DNA of 64,000 nucleotides from Diplonema papillatum (GCA_030068145.1 JAPJBO010000029.1:496001-560000), one strand, 5' to 3'; positions 52,995 to 63,539 are shown, numbered from the stretch's first letter. Numbers and translations are program-made. Notes: a model not told the origin generated them from the letters alone.

Positions 52995-53288
52995 ACGACC
53001 TCTCCTTCGCAGACTCAAATCCAAGCCACGCTGCGGTTCGGGGGCACCTGGGACAAGACGCTTGCAACAGTGGTCGGGCGGCTGCAAACGATGCTGCGTA
53101 ACTCGAAGCTTTGTCTGGAGGCAAGACGAGTCGCGGCCACCAGCCCTCCTTCGGAGTTTCGGAAATGGATAATGGCCCACGACGCGCACCCGGACTGGTT
53201 CGACGACATGCACTTTGACGACGCCGTCAGCAGCAGCGGAAAAAGAGGCATGCGCCAGAGCTACCTTCATAGGCGACTAAAACGGTAG
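52995..53288 (+). CDS. Possible 3' exon of an unknown protein
   Basis: The region starts after a T-run of about 20 bases (52953-52972) and ACATGTACTCAG, a strong 3' splice site. It stays open for 97 codons to a stop at 53288. Residues such as TWDKTLATVVGRLQTMLRN and PDWFDDMHFDD look protein-like, and the end is Arg/Lys-rich. No family recognised. The 5' exons are not identified. Confidence 0.3.
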   Translation, partial: TTSPSQTQIQATLRFGGTWDKTLATVVGRLQTMLRNSKLCLEARRVAATSPPSEFRKWIMAHDAHPDWFDDMHFDDAVSSSGKRGMRQSYLHRRLKR

Positions 53289-54432
53289 CCTTTCGTCGCA
53301 GCTGCAGCAGAAGCTTGCGCCTGAGTTTCCTTCACACACGACCAAACCGGTGGCCTTGCGTGACTCAAAAGAGGCTTGTGCCTGAGTTGACATTATAAAC
53401 GACTAAACTTGTGTAACCTTCGGTTGGAAACCAGCTATAACGGCAGCCTTCAGTCCGTCGTTGTACTTGTGGTTCCGTAGACTATGAGCGAGCATGCCTG
53501 GAACTCGCTCACTGAGCATGAAACTGACAAGCGCATTCTTCCTAAAATACAGCGAGCGACTACACCGCTTTTTTAGACTGTTTGTCATCGTCTCTTGAAG
53601 ACACACCCGCGAAGTGCACTTTATTCGCTTCGTCTGCCAGTGTCTGGTGTTAATCGACGTTTTCTAGCCACGTTCGTTCCTGTTGAATACACGCAAATCC
53701 GTTCTTGCCCGCGTGCTAGTAGACCCCCGAACCACAGTTCGTGTACCTGTATTGTGATGATCCACGAGTTTTTTTCCGTCCGTTCAACTCCCGTTTTTTG
53801 GAGCTCTTGCGCAAGGAACGTGTATACATTAAGCGTCGACTGCCGATGTCCGCGTTCGGTAGCTCGCGAATCGACGAACTGCGCAGGAATTTTGCTTTGA
53901 GAACTGCTAAGAAGGGAGGAGAAAGAAGACATTCTATGTAACACATCACTAGCGCCGTACGTTCTGTATCCAACCACAACCCGAAGGCTGTGTGAAGTTC
54001 TCTTATTGACATTCGTGGTCCAACTCCCTGAGTGGTCGCCGGTTCCGAACCTCGGCGGGGGAGAATCTTAGCTTAATGTGCAGACACAACACTGCCTTTC
54101 ATGCATGTTGATGCTAGCTATAAGTCTTCTTCTCAGAAAACCTTAGGCTACGATCGTCGACGACCACTGGTACTTCACTTTGCTGCTGGATGGTCACTTC
54201 ACACCGACCTAGCGAGCCGGAATCCCTCAAGTCCCCGCGGTCTACGGGCGTTCACAGTGTCAAAAGAGCTGGATGACACTCTCCGAACGACCAGATCCTC
54301 CCCAGCACCTCCTTTGCCCTTTGACCTTTACAGACCTTGCGCTTTTTAGATGCGGTGTGGTGCAATATACCCGCATAGGGAAGGTGTTTTTATTATTTGG
54401 TGAAACTTTGTATGAGCCCCCCCCCCCCCCCC
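53289..54432. other. No recognised gene
   Basis: Two roughly 60-bp imperfect repeats (CGACTAAAACGGTAGCC.. and CGACTAAACTTGTG..) lie at 53270-53420. Short ORFs only. The stretch ends in a C-run of about 17 bases before R1. Confidence 0.45.
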
Positions 54433-55743
54433 CCTAGGGCTAAGTTGGATGGAAACGCCGTTTCTTTTAGTTTTTTCGAAATATGGAAACGGAAACGGAA
54501 ACGGAAACGGAAACGTTTCCGTTTCTTTTAAAAGAAACGCCGGAAGGCTCCTCATGCTGAGGGGTCGTCCTATGGGATACCACTTCGCGGGTCCTTCTGT
54601 GTGTCCGTCGGGTGTCCGTTTCCATCCAAATTTTGGCTTTCCTTTCAGAGGGCGGGATCACCTTCTTTTGATCTACCAGCGGGCACTTCTCTTCCTCCGT
54701 CTTCTGGCGGGCTCTCTGACTCTTCAGGGCCCTTCCTGGGCTGTTCTTCGACTTGGCTCGGCCCCTTCTTGTGTGTTGTCGCGGTCTCGTTTGTGCAGAG
54801 CAGTCGCTGATGCTCACCGCTTTCTTTCATCGGCGATCTGACACGAGCAAATAGGTAACCACAAGCTAATGATGCAGAATGTCGTCACATGCGGATGCTG
54901 AGGTTTTCTGACACCAGGTTCCACTCTTCTGTGCCTACCACTTCGTCCTCTGCTGCTTCCAACCCACGTTCTCATGTTTACTTGTATCGGCGGCCGTGCC
55001 GAGTGGGGCTTTTTGAATCTGCCGTCCTCTTCTGCATTGTCGGTGGGGTTCTTCCTGCCGTCGCTGTCTATGCTCCGACAACACCGCCCGATGGTGCCCC
55101 TTCCGGTGACGGTTGCCACCCGTCGTCGTATGCAAGGTGCACTGTGGCAATCGATGTTTAACACACACGTTACTGCGTGGCCATCGCTTTTCTGGCGGGT
55201 TCAACATTGCCCCGGCATATGTGTGCCCTTCTCACCTCCTGATGCTGATTGCACTCCCTCTTTGTCTTACACCGCTGAAAACCCCCGGTCTTGTAGCCTG
55301 TGGTGCGGCGGTGCTCCCGCTGTCCTGAACGATCGTATCTGTATAGCCTATTATTGGAAGCGGATGTGCTTTCCCGATCGTCTTCAGCGCGCTGGCTAAC
55401 GGCCTCGCATCAACGGAGCATCGTCGCCACAACAGCCATTGGTATAAAGAGCTGCAGACCTCAAAGTCATCACAACCGGATGCGTGTGGTTGCGCGGTCA
55501 CAACTCTTATCCTTCTTTCCTCCCTCTTTTTCGGAGCTTCCTTGTCCATGGTTTCCCACTGGATTGCGGGGTCCGCCGTTCGGAACACATTTCCGGTCGG
55601 ACCTTCAGCCAGTATACTAGTGGCATACCAGCCGTTTCTTTTGAAAAGAAACGGCGTTTCCATCCACCGCCAAAAAGAAGGAAACGGAAACGGAAACGGA
55701 AACGGAAACGTTTCCAACGTTTCCATCCTACATAGCCCTAGGG
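54433..55743 (+). mobile_element. Module R1, copy A (TIR element)
   Basis: About 1.31 kb bounded by inverted ends CCCTAGGGCTAAGTTGGATG on the left and the complementary CCTACATAGCCCTAGGG on the right. Just inside both ends are (GGAAAC)n tracts and short hairpins such as AAGAAACG/CGTTTCTT. The interior has several medium ORFs on both strands; the same ORFs are largely preserved in copy B (59304-60591), but none matches a known transposase. Copy B is inverted relative to this one. Confidence 0.75.
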
Positions 55744-56939
55744 GGGGTCAAAAGGTCTTTTTTTGCGTCAAAATGGTGACATTTTCAGCCTGTAGACTTA
55801 ACGGCAGTTTAAGGCTAAAAAAACATGCAACCCGCCTCAGAAATGCCCGGAAACGTGTTTTTGGGGGAAGTTTCATGGAAAATGGCCCAGGGGGGGGTGT
55901 ATTAGTTGATGGTTTTAGGGTGGACACCGTTTGGTACCGGCTAGCAGCCTGTGGGTGTGCTTCACTGTTCATACCATGCAAAGATGAGACTACAATCACG
56001 TACAGGCAGCCACAAATGGAAGCAACAAAAGGGCGAACGACACCCAGGAGGAAGGCAGCTATGAACGTTGCTCGTCTGGATGGTTAACAACGTCCCAAAA
56101 GGTTCTCTGGGTCTTGCGCAAGCTGAGGTGTTGTTGACACCGCAGGCAGCAGCTCTTCCCCGAACTTCTGCTAGAGCGATATTCACAAAGTTCGATGTCT
56201 TTCCGAGAAAAACAATGAGATGCTCTCATCCGTAGTGGGATTTCCCAGATCCCAACGTTTTTGTTGAAGGGATGCACGCGACAGTGTCTTTTATTCAAGT
56301 TCGCCTTTTGTACACCACCCCGAAAGGGTCACATTGCACACGCACGCAAGACAATACTGGTCACCGGGGTGTATCTCTGGTACCTAACCCCAACGCACGT
56401 TGAGCTTGAACAAAAATAGAAAACTGGACTTGAACGAAAAGGTTCGGCGGTGGATTTATAGGACTGTCATGACAAAGCAGCTCAGGGCAGGGTATCTGCA
56501 GCTTGCGGTAGCACGCTACACGACACAGGCCACTACGAAAGCTGGCGCTGACGTCAAGGACTCGAGGGGGTCTTTTTAGGTGACAACCCCAAAAATAGTG
56601 ACAGCATGAACCGAAGAAGGAAAACAACACTGCCCAATGTTGCTCAAAAGACTTTTCTGAGAGTTGGGGATGGTGGGGCTTCGTAGGAGGCATCGACAAG
56701 CGACTCAATGAGGTACAGCTTCGTAACGTGCCGAGAACACCGGTACCAAACGGTGTCCACCCTGAGTCCAACAATTGGGCACTCGTAAAAAGGCCTTTTC
56801 GGGGCACTTCAGCAGCCAAAAAGCATGTTTTAGGCATTTCTATACGGTTCTGGGGTGGTTTACCAAATTTTATTGCCTTTTAGGAGCCCCTATGTGGTTC
56901 CCAAAAAAATGACCTATTTTGACAGCTTTTGACCCCCCC
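55742..56939 (+). mobile_element. Module R2, copy A (TIR element)
   Basis: About 1.2 kb bounded by GGGGGGTCAAAAG on the left and CTTTTGACCCCCC on the right. It abuts R1 through a shared CCCTAGGGGGGTC junction. ORFs on the minus strand (56361-56837, 56059-56298) are matched in copy B, without recognisable domains. The 163-bp core at 56571-56733 has opposite orientation relative to the rest of R2 when the two copies are compared. Confidence 0.75.
56571..56733 (+). other. Flipped core S in R2, copy A
   Basis: Runs from TCTTTTTAGGTGACAACCCC to CGTAACGTGCCG. Its left neighbour here (GACTCGAGGGGG) is, reverse complemented, the right neighbour in copy B, and its right neighbour (AGAACACCGGTACC) is the left neighbour in B. 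The core itself reads in the same direction in both while everything around it is inverted. Confidence 0.85.
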
Positions 56940-57045
56940 TACCCCCCCCCCCCCCCTTTCGGGGCCTTCTCCCCGTGACGGATTCGCCTGTGCTCTAGTA
57001 GCACGGGTGGTCCTGGCTGTGACGAGCTACGAACAGCCGCCTGAC

Positions 57046-57710
57046 AAACCAGACTCACACCGCAGTCCTGTCTGCAGACACTCAGGTTCCGCGCTGATGA
57101 TGGTCCGCCTTATGTGTCCGTGGCTTAAAGGACCGAAACACGGCGCAGACGGGACCAGTGCGGTGTTGAGCACATACCCATTCCAAGCACGTTCTTGCAA
57201 TCCCCCCATTCCAGTAGGGTACTTCGCGTAACGCGACTTGCTGCCCTCAGCACGCAGGATTACTTCCTCGCACTCTTTTCCTTTTGGTACTTCAACCATT
57301 GGTGCTGCACACGGCAACCCCATGTCCACTGTGCTCTGCGGAGTTTACTTCGCAGATTGCCACCGTAAAAAGAAGACAAGTCAGTGCTGCCTAGCGAGTC
57401 GCAGTCACAATCAGGGCGAGTGCCCTGAGTTTTTTAACTGATTGCTCAGACACGGTTGTAGGGGCCTTCTCCCCGTGACGGATTCGCCTGTGCTCTAGTA
57501 GCACGGGTGGCCCTGGCTGTGACGAGCTACGAACAGCCGCCTGACAAACCAGACTCACACCGCAGTCCTGTCTGCAGACACTCAGGTTCCACGCTGATGA
57601 TGGTCCGCCTTATGTGTCCGTGGCTTAAAGGACCGAAACACGGCGCAGACGGGACCAGTGCGGTGTTGAGCACAGACCCATTCCAAGCACGTTCTTGCAA
57701 CCCCCCCCAC
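57046..57710 (+). repeat. Dispersed repeat family E, two copies
   Basis: A full unit (57046-57440) and a shortened one (57550-57705), both preceded by the same leader (GGGGCCTTCTCCCCGTGACG). They match 44426-44975 in the same orientation. The duplicated leader shows that a larger unit of about 500 bp was tandemly copied. Confidence 0.85.
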
Positions 57711-57744
57711 TTTCAGATATATTTCTTCACTTTGGGTTGTAGTG

Positions 57745-57985
57745 TGAACGAATCTCCCACCGTCTGCGAATGTCTCCGACTATCTAAGAATGTCTCCCAG
57801 CATCTCAGAATGTCTCCTGCCCCGGGAGACACATTTTAGGGGCGGGAGACACTCTGAAACGATGGGAGACGCGTTTAAAAGCCAGGAGACATTCCCATAT
57901 GCCGGGAGACATTCTCAAGGCAAATGTCTCCCACCTGTTACAAGTGTCTCCCACCGACTGAGAATGTCTCCCACCATCGCCATGT
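57745..57985 (+). promoter_or_regulatory. Cluster of about 12 TGTCTCCC motifs
   Basis: GAATGTCTCCC-like motifs appear about four times in direct orientation (57745-57820), then about five times inverted as GGGAGACA or GGAGACATTC (57825-57920), then three times direct again (57925-57975). Spacing is about 20-25 bp throughout. The cluster ends about 170 bp before the zeta-type kinase ORF. It could be an array of binding sites for a regulator of that gene, or a foldback-prone repeat. No TATA box is evident. Confidence 0.55.
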
Positions 57986-58157
57986 TAAGCCAAGAAGCCC
58001 ACGACTCTTCCCTGGCAACTGCACCACAACAACAGGGAATTCGAGACGAGCCTGACGCGACATCGTCAGCACACCAACCAACAAAAGAACCAACACCAGA
58101 AAAGTTGAACACATTCCATCGAACAACATCCCTTCCGGCACGAGCGCGAAAGAAGCG

Positions 58158-59012
58158 ATGGGAGTGGTATACGCGGAGCCTGTGGGCAGGTCAGTCCCAG
58201 AGGCGTTGGCGGACGGGCTGCGACGCGGGTTCACAGACAGCGAGCGGAACTCGATCTACCGCGAGACGTGCGTGAGTACCGCGGAGCGGGTGGGCGAGCC
58301 GCAGGCGCTGTGGATCCTCGGGCCGAGCGCCTGCGGCAAGACGAGCGCGCAGGCCTTCCTGGCGGAAAGCGTCGTCGGCAGAACCGCGGGAGCCGTCACC
58401 GTCGACGGCAGCATCTTCCGCGACTCCCACGCGGGCTGGCAGGCCGTCAAGGCGGACGGCCTGCGGCGGTCCCCCCCGGTGCTGCACAAGGAGGCTTGGG
58501 ACCTGTTCAAGCACACAAACGCGTCGGAGGGCATGAAGAAGGAAATCATCGATGCTGCCGTCGAAAACCGGCAGCACCTGGTAATCCCCGACGTTGCGGT
58601 GAAGGCAAGCCGCGTGCAGGCGGTGATGGACCGACTCAGAGCCGCTGGGTACCGACAACACGTTGTCGCGATCTTCGCCCCCGTCGAAGTGACTCGGTGT
58701 CGGGGCGAGCCGCGAGCCATGACTGAGGGAAAGGCGTTCTCCGAGCGAGGATTCCGCGATTCGCTGCGCAATTCTTTAGCCATCGTCACCGCCGCGGCGC
58801 AGGCTGGCGACTCCGTTCGAACCTTCGACAACACCACGGCACTCCGTCGTATCACTCTTGCCGAATACGAGCATCTGTGCTCGACATCCATAAACCCGCA
58901 TGCAACCCCTGTGCACATCGCACTTGCCACCCCCAAGCAATCCTGCTCAACCGCGGCCACCGATCTCGTTCACTCAGACTTCCGAGTAACCACCGGCTAC
59001 GCTCTTTCCTAG
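58158..59012 (+). CDS. Zeta-toxin-fold P-loop kinase-like protein
   Basis: An intact, intronless 284-residue ORF. Visible motifs: Walker A GPSACGKTS (about residues 54-62), then VDGSIFRDSHAGW (about 81-93), matching the IDGDxFRxxHP-type substrate-side motif of zeta-toxin/AAA_33 proteins, a helix GMKKEIIDAAVENRQHLVIP, and an Arg-rich lid region TRCRGEPRAMTEGK (about 181-194). The fold is a small phosphotransferase using ATP or GTP. In eukaryotes such proteins are poorly understood, and a housekeeping kinase is as likely as a toxin. The C-terminal 60 residues are low complexity. The ORF looks whole. The TGTCTCCC cluster lies just upstream. Confidence 0.65.
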   Translation: MGVVYAEPVGRSVPEALADGLRRGFTDSERNSIYRETCVSTAERVGEPQALWILGPSACGKTSAQAFLAESVVGRTAGAVTVDGSIFRDSHAGWQAVKADGLRRSPPVLHKEAWDLFKHTNASEGMKKEIIDAAVENRQHLVIPDVAVKASRVQAVMDRLRAAGYRQHVVAIFAPVEVTRCRGEPRAMTEGKAFSERGFRDSLRNSLAIVTAAAQAGDSVRTFDNTTALRRITLAEYEHLCSTSINPHATPVHIALATPKQSCSTAATDLVHSDFRVTTGYALS

Positions 59013-59069
59013 GGTCTCTGCAAGATGTCTGAGTCCCACCCGCCCTTTCCATCTCTTCCCTTCCATTTA

Positions 59070-59198
59070 TTTTGTATAAGCACCTGCTTTGTAGGAAATA
59101 CTTGAGGAGGCTGCCAGTCGCAAAAACTCAAAGGAGGTATAATATGTGCTGGAGCCCACACGAAACACAGGTAAATCTGGGTTTAGTGGCGAGCGTAA
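59070..59198 (+). repeat. Dispersed repeat family F, copy 2, cut by X2
   Basis: Matches 41870-42034 (GTATAAGCACCTGCTTTG, AGCCCACACGAAACACAGGT, GGTTTAGTGGCGAGCGTAA) with an internal deletion, and stops where the X2 TIR begins. Confidence 0.8.
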
Positions 59199-59267
59199 GG
59201 GAGGTCACATTTTTACTTTACCGGGGAAAATCCCCGGTGGTGTCAGCCATTTTGCAAAAGGTCGAAG

Positions 59268-59303
<36 letters not shown>

Positions 59304-59306
<3 letters not shown>

Positions 59307-60591
59307 TAGGGCTATGTAGGATGGAAACGTTGGAAACGTTTCCGTTTCCGTCCGTTTCCGTTTCCTTCTTTTTGGCGGTGGATGGAAACGCCGTTTCTTT
59401 TCAAAAGAAACGGCTGGTATGCCACTAGTATACTGGCTGAAGGTCCGACCGGAAATGTGTTCCGAACGGCGGACCCCGCCATCCAGTGGGAACCATGGAC
59501 AGAAGGAGGAAAGAAGCATAAGAGTTGCGACCGCGCAACCACATGCATCCGGTTGTGATGACTTTGAGGTCTGCAGCTCTTTATACCAATGGCTGTTGTG
59601 GCGACGATGCTCTGTTGATGCGAGGCCGTTGGCCAACGCGCTGAAGACGATCGGGAAAGCACATCCGCTTCCAATAATAGGCTATACAGATACGATCGTT
59701 CAGGACAGCGGGAGCACCGCCGCACCACAGGCTACAAGACCGGGGGTTTTCAGCGGTGTAAGACAAAGAGGGAGTGCAAGCAGCATCAGGAGATGAGAAG
59801 GGCACACGTATGCCGGGGCAATGTTGAACCCGCCAGAAAAGCGATGGCCACGCAGTAACGTGTGTGTTAAACATCGATTGCCACAGTGCACCTGCATACG
59901 ACGACGGGTGGCAACCGTCACCGGAAGGGGCACCATCGGGCGGTGTTGTCGGAGCATAGACAGCGACGGCAGGAAGAACCCCACCGACAATGCAGAAGAG
60001 GACGGCAGATTCAAAAAGCCCCACTCGGCACGGTCGCCGATACAAGTAACCATGAGAACGTGGGTTGGCAGCAGCAGAGGACGAAGTGGTAGGCACAGAA
60101 GAGTGGAATCTGGTGTCAGAAAACCTCAGCATCCGCATGTGACGGCATTCTGCATCATTAGCTTGTGGTTTCCTATTTGCTCGTCTCAGATCGCCGACGA
60201 AAGAAAGCGGTGAGCATCAGCGACTGCTCTGCACAAACGAGACCGCGACGACACACAAGAAGGGGCCGAGCCAAGTCGAAGAACAGCCCAGGAAGGGCCC
60301 TGAAGAGTCAAAGAGCCCGCCAGAAGACGGAGGAAGAGAAGTGCCCGTAGATCAAAAGAAGAAGGTGATCCCGCCCTCTGAAAGGAAAGCCAAAATTTGG
60401 CTGGAAACGGACACCCGACGGACACACAGAAGGACCCGCGAAGTGGTATCCTATAGGACCCTTCAGCATGAGGAGCCTTCCGGCGTTTCTTTTAAAAGAA
60501 ACGGAAACGTTTCCGTTTCCGTTTCCGTTTCCGTTTCCATATTTCGAAAAAACTAAAAGAAACGGCGTTTCCATCCAACTTAGCCCTAGGG
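59304..60591 (-). mobile_element. Module R1, copy B (inverted)
   Basis: Reverse complement of 54433-55743 with scattered differences: begins CCCTAGGGCTATGTAGGATG and ends CCAACTTAGCCCTAGGG. It carries the same (GGAAAC)n tracts at both ends, written GTTTCC here. It lies between the C-run of X2 and R2 copy B. Confidence 0.8.
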
Positions 60592-61797
60592 GGGGTCAAA
60601 AGCTGTCAAAATAGGTCATTTTTTTGGGAACCACATAGGGGCTCCTAAAAGGCAATAAAATTTGGTAAACCGCCCCAGAACCGTATAGAAATGCCTAAAA
60701 CATGCTTTTTGGCTGCTGAAGTGCCCCGAAAAGGCCTTTTTACGAGTGCCCAATTTTTGGACTCAGGGTGGACACCGTTTGGTACCGGTGTTCTTCTTTT
60801 TAGGTGACAACCCCAAAAATAGTGACAGCATGAACCGAAGAAGGAAAACAGCACTGCCCAAACCTATGTATTTTTACTCAAAAGACTTTCCTGAGAGTTG
60901 GGGATGGTGGGGCTTCGTAGGAGGCATTGACAAGCGACTCAATGAGGTACGGCTTCGTAACGTGCCGCCCCCTCGAGTCCTTGACGTCAGCGCCAGCTTT
61001 CGTAGTGGCCTGTGTCGTGTAGCGTGCTACCGCAAGCTGCAGATACCCTGCCCTGAGCTGCTATGTCGTGGCAGTCCTATAAATCCACCGCCGAACCTTT
61101 TCGTTCAAGTCCAGTTTTCTATTTTTGTTCAAGCTCAACGTGCGTTGGGGTTAGGTACCAGAGATACACCCCGGTGACCAGTATTGTCTTCCGTGCGTGT
61201 GCAATGCGACCCTTTCGGGGTGGTGTACGAAAGGCGAACTTGAATAAAAGACACTGTCGCGTGCATCCCTTCAACAAAAACGTTGGGATCTGGAAAATCC
61301 CACTACGGATGAGAGCATCTCATTGTTTTTCTCGGAAAGACATCGAACTTTGTGAATATCGCCCCAGCAGCAGTTCGGGGAAGAGCTGCTGCCTGCGGTG
61401 TCAACAACACCTCAGCTTGCGCAAGACTCAGAGAGCCTTTTGGGACGTTGTTAACCATCCAGACGAGCAACGTTCATAGCTGCCTTCCTCCTGGGTGTCG
61501 TTTGCCCTTTTGTTGCTTCCATTTGTGGCTGCCTGCACGTGATTGTAGCCTCATCTTTGCATGGTATGAACAGTGAAGCACACACACAGGCTGCTAGCCG
61601 GTACCAAACGGTGTCCACCCTAAAACCATCAACTAATACACCCCCCCCTGGGCCATTTTCCATGAAACTTTCCCCAAAAACACGTTTCCGGGCATTTCTG
61701 AGGCGGGTTGCATGTTTTTTTAGCCTTAAACTGCCGTTAAGTCTACAGGCTGAAAATGTCACCATTTTGACGCAAAAAAAGACCTTTTGACCCCCCC
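60590..61797 (-). mobile_element. Module R2, copy B (inverted)
   Basis: Reverse complement of 55742-56939, from GGGGGGTCAAAAGCTGTC to CTTTTGACCCCCC, except for its core at 60795-60967. The plus ORF 61063-61479 corresponds to the minus reading in copy A. No domain recognised. Confidence 0.8.
60795..60967 (+). other. Core S in R2, copy B
   Basis: Same direction on the plus strand as 56571-56733 although the surrounding module is inverted. It contains about ten extra bases relative to copy A near 60862-60880. In this copy a plus-strand frame runs from the flank through S (MNRRRKTALPKPMYFYSKDF) into the other flank without a stop (60746-61177). Confidence 0.85.
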
Positions 61798-61827
61798 TAC
61801 CCCCCCCCCCCACCGGGCGTTTTTTTT

Positions 61828-62921
61828 CCACCGCATTCTGACGTGTCCCCATAAATGGTACAGTGTTTCCACCGCATTTTGAGGTGTCCCCATCAAGGGT
61901 AAAGCGTTTCCACCTCATTTTGAGGTGTCCTCATCAATGGTAAAGTGGTTCCACCGCATTCTGAGGTGTCCCCATCAAGGGTAAAGCGTTTCCACCTCAT
62001 TTTGAGGTGTCCTCATCAATGGTAAAGTGGTTCCACCGCATTTTGAGGTGTCCCCATCAATGGTAAAGTGTTTCCACCGCATTTTGAGGTGTCCCCATCA
62101 ATGGTAAAGTGTTTCCACCGCATTTTGAGGTGTCCCCATCAAGGGTAAAGTGTTTCCACCGCATTTTGAGGTGTCCCCATCAATGGTAAAGTGTTTCCAC
62201 CGCATTTTGAGGTGTCCCCATCAAGGGTAAAGTGTTTCCACCGCATTTTGAGGTGTCCCCATCAATGGTAAAGTGTTTCCACCGCATTTTGAGGTGTCCC
62301 CATCAAGGGTAAGTTGTTTCCACCGCATTTTGAGGTGTCCCCATCAAGGGTAAAGCGTTTCCACCTCATTTTGAGGTGTCCTCATCAATGGTAAAGTGGT
62401 TCCACCGCATTCTGAGGTGTCCCCATCAAGGGTAAAGTGTTTCCACCGCATTTTGAGGTGTCCCCATCAATGGTAAAGTGTTTCCACCGCATTTTGAGGT
62501 GTCCCCATCAAGGGTAAATTGTTTCCACCGCATTTTGAGGTGTCCCCATCAAGGGTAAATTGTTTCCACCGCATTTTGAGGTGTCCCCATCAAGGGTAAG
62601 GTGTTTCCACCGCGTTTTGAGGTGTCCCCATCAAGGGTAAAGTGTTTCCACACATTTTGAGGTGTCCCCATCAATGGTAAAGTGTTTCCACCGCATTTTG
62701 AGGTGTCCCCATCAAGGGTAAAGTGTTTCCACCGCATTTTGAGGTGTCCTCATCAAGGGTAAACTTTTTCCACCGCATTTTGAGGTGTCCCCATCAAGGG
62801 GAAGGTGTTTCCACTACGTTTTGAGGTGTCCCCATCAAGGGTAAAGTGTTTCCACCGCATTTTGAGGTGCCCCCATCAAGGGTAAACTTTTTCCACCGCA
62901 TTTTGAGGTGTCCCCATCAGC
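61828..62921 (-). repeat. 41-bp satellite array, about 27 units (inverted)
   Basis: Reverse complement of the unit at 25740-33316 (GTGTTTCCACCGCATTTTGA plus GGTGTCCCCATCAANGGTAAA, in two pieces). These units are more diverged (for example CACCTCATTTTGAGGTGTCC, AAACTTTTTCC) than those in X1, suggesting an older or less homogenised array. Confidence 0.95.
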
Positions 62922-63329
62922 CGTCGAGCGTTTTGGAGCTCGTAGTGCGTGTTCTGCTTACAGTGGTGGTGTAGCGGGGGTCAAACCGCAGACTTCCTGA
63001 CGGGGCACGCGAACCACCGGAAGGATGATTCAAATACAGAAAATGAAATCGCCCGCGTTTTTTTCGCCCGTGGTCTAACGGGTAGCACGCCCACTTGTGG
63101 TTCTGGGGGTACTTGGTTCGATTCCTGCGAGGAGTGTTTTTTTTGAGGACCGAAAATCGGCCCAAAAACGTCTAAAGTGCCATCTGGGGGTCAGATTTTT
63201 GGCTATATCGAGTTCCAAAAAGGTGTCGATACTTGCCGTGGATAGCTCTTTCCATCCCAAAAAAAATTTCCGAATTTTGCTCAAAATTTGACCTGAACAT
63301 GTCGGATATGAGGAAGCAAAATCTGTGAC
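62922..63329. other. X2 interior between satellite and right-end block
   Basis: Unique within the window apart from the tRNA-like segment. Short ORFs only. Confidence 0.5.
63065..63136 (+). ncRNA. tRNA-His-like relic in X2
   Basis: A box TGGTCTAACGGG (63071-63082), a TTGTGG string at the anticodon-loop position (GTG, histidine) and B box GGTTCGATTCC (63115-63125), followed by GTTTTTTTT. The acceptor and anticodon stems pair poorly. It is a degenerate tRNA or internal pol III promoter, comparable with 18541-18612 in X1. Confidence 0.5.
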
Positions 63330-63539
63330 AAGATTTTTGAGGATTTTTGATCAAACTTTCGGAGAACGATGCTGTAGTTTTGCCTGCGGAAAAGTGCTTG
63401 GAAGAGAATCGAACCTGGATGTACGTACAGGCAGGGGGGAAATAATTGCCCGCGCCCTCAAAATTGTAAAAGGTGGTAGTCCACCCCCCCCCTGGTTCCA
63501 GTGGGAATTTTTCCCGGTAAGGTAAAAATGTGACCTCCC
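63330..63539 (+). repeat. Right-end block of X, copy in X2
   Basis: Nearly identical to 33432-33645, ending in the TIR. Differences are a few substitutions and the length of the C-run. Confidence 0.9.

Larger units (their letters stand above)
59199..63539. mobile_element. Element X2, non-autonomous relative of X1 (4.3 kb)
   Basis: The left end shares about 70 bp with X1's left end, starting GGGAGGTCACATTTTTAC; the right end shares about 210 bp with X1's right end. TAA lies outside both ends (59196-59198, 63540-63542). Inside are a C-run of about 40 bases, inverted copies of R1 and R2, about 27 inverted units of the 41-bp satellite, and a tRNA-His-like segment. There is no transposase. As with X1, the sequence right of the element is not the continuation of the repeat interrupted on the left (which should read ACAACCAACC), so the outer boundaries are likely but not proven. 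Confidence 0.65.

Noticed and set aside
54433-55743. R1 as a piggyBac element because its ends start CCCT
   Set aside because: No TTAA flanks and no piggyBac transposase motifs; the ends are flanked by C-runs.
56361-56837. ORFs in R2 as a transposase
   Set aside because: No DDE, tyrosine or serine recombinase motif could be recognised in either copy.
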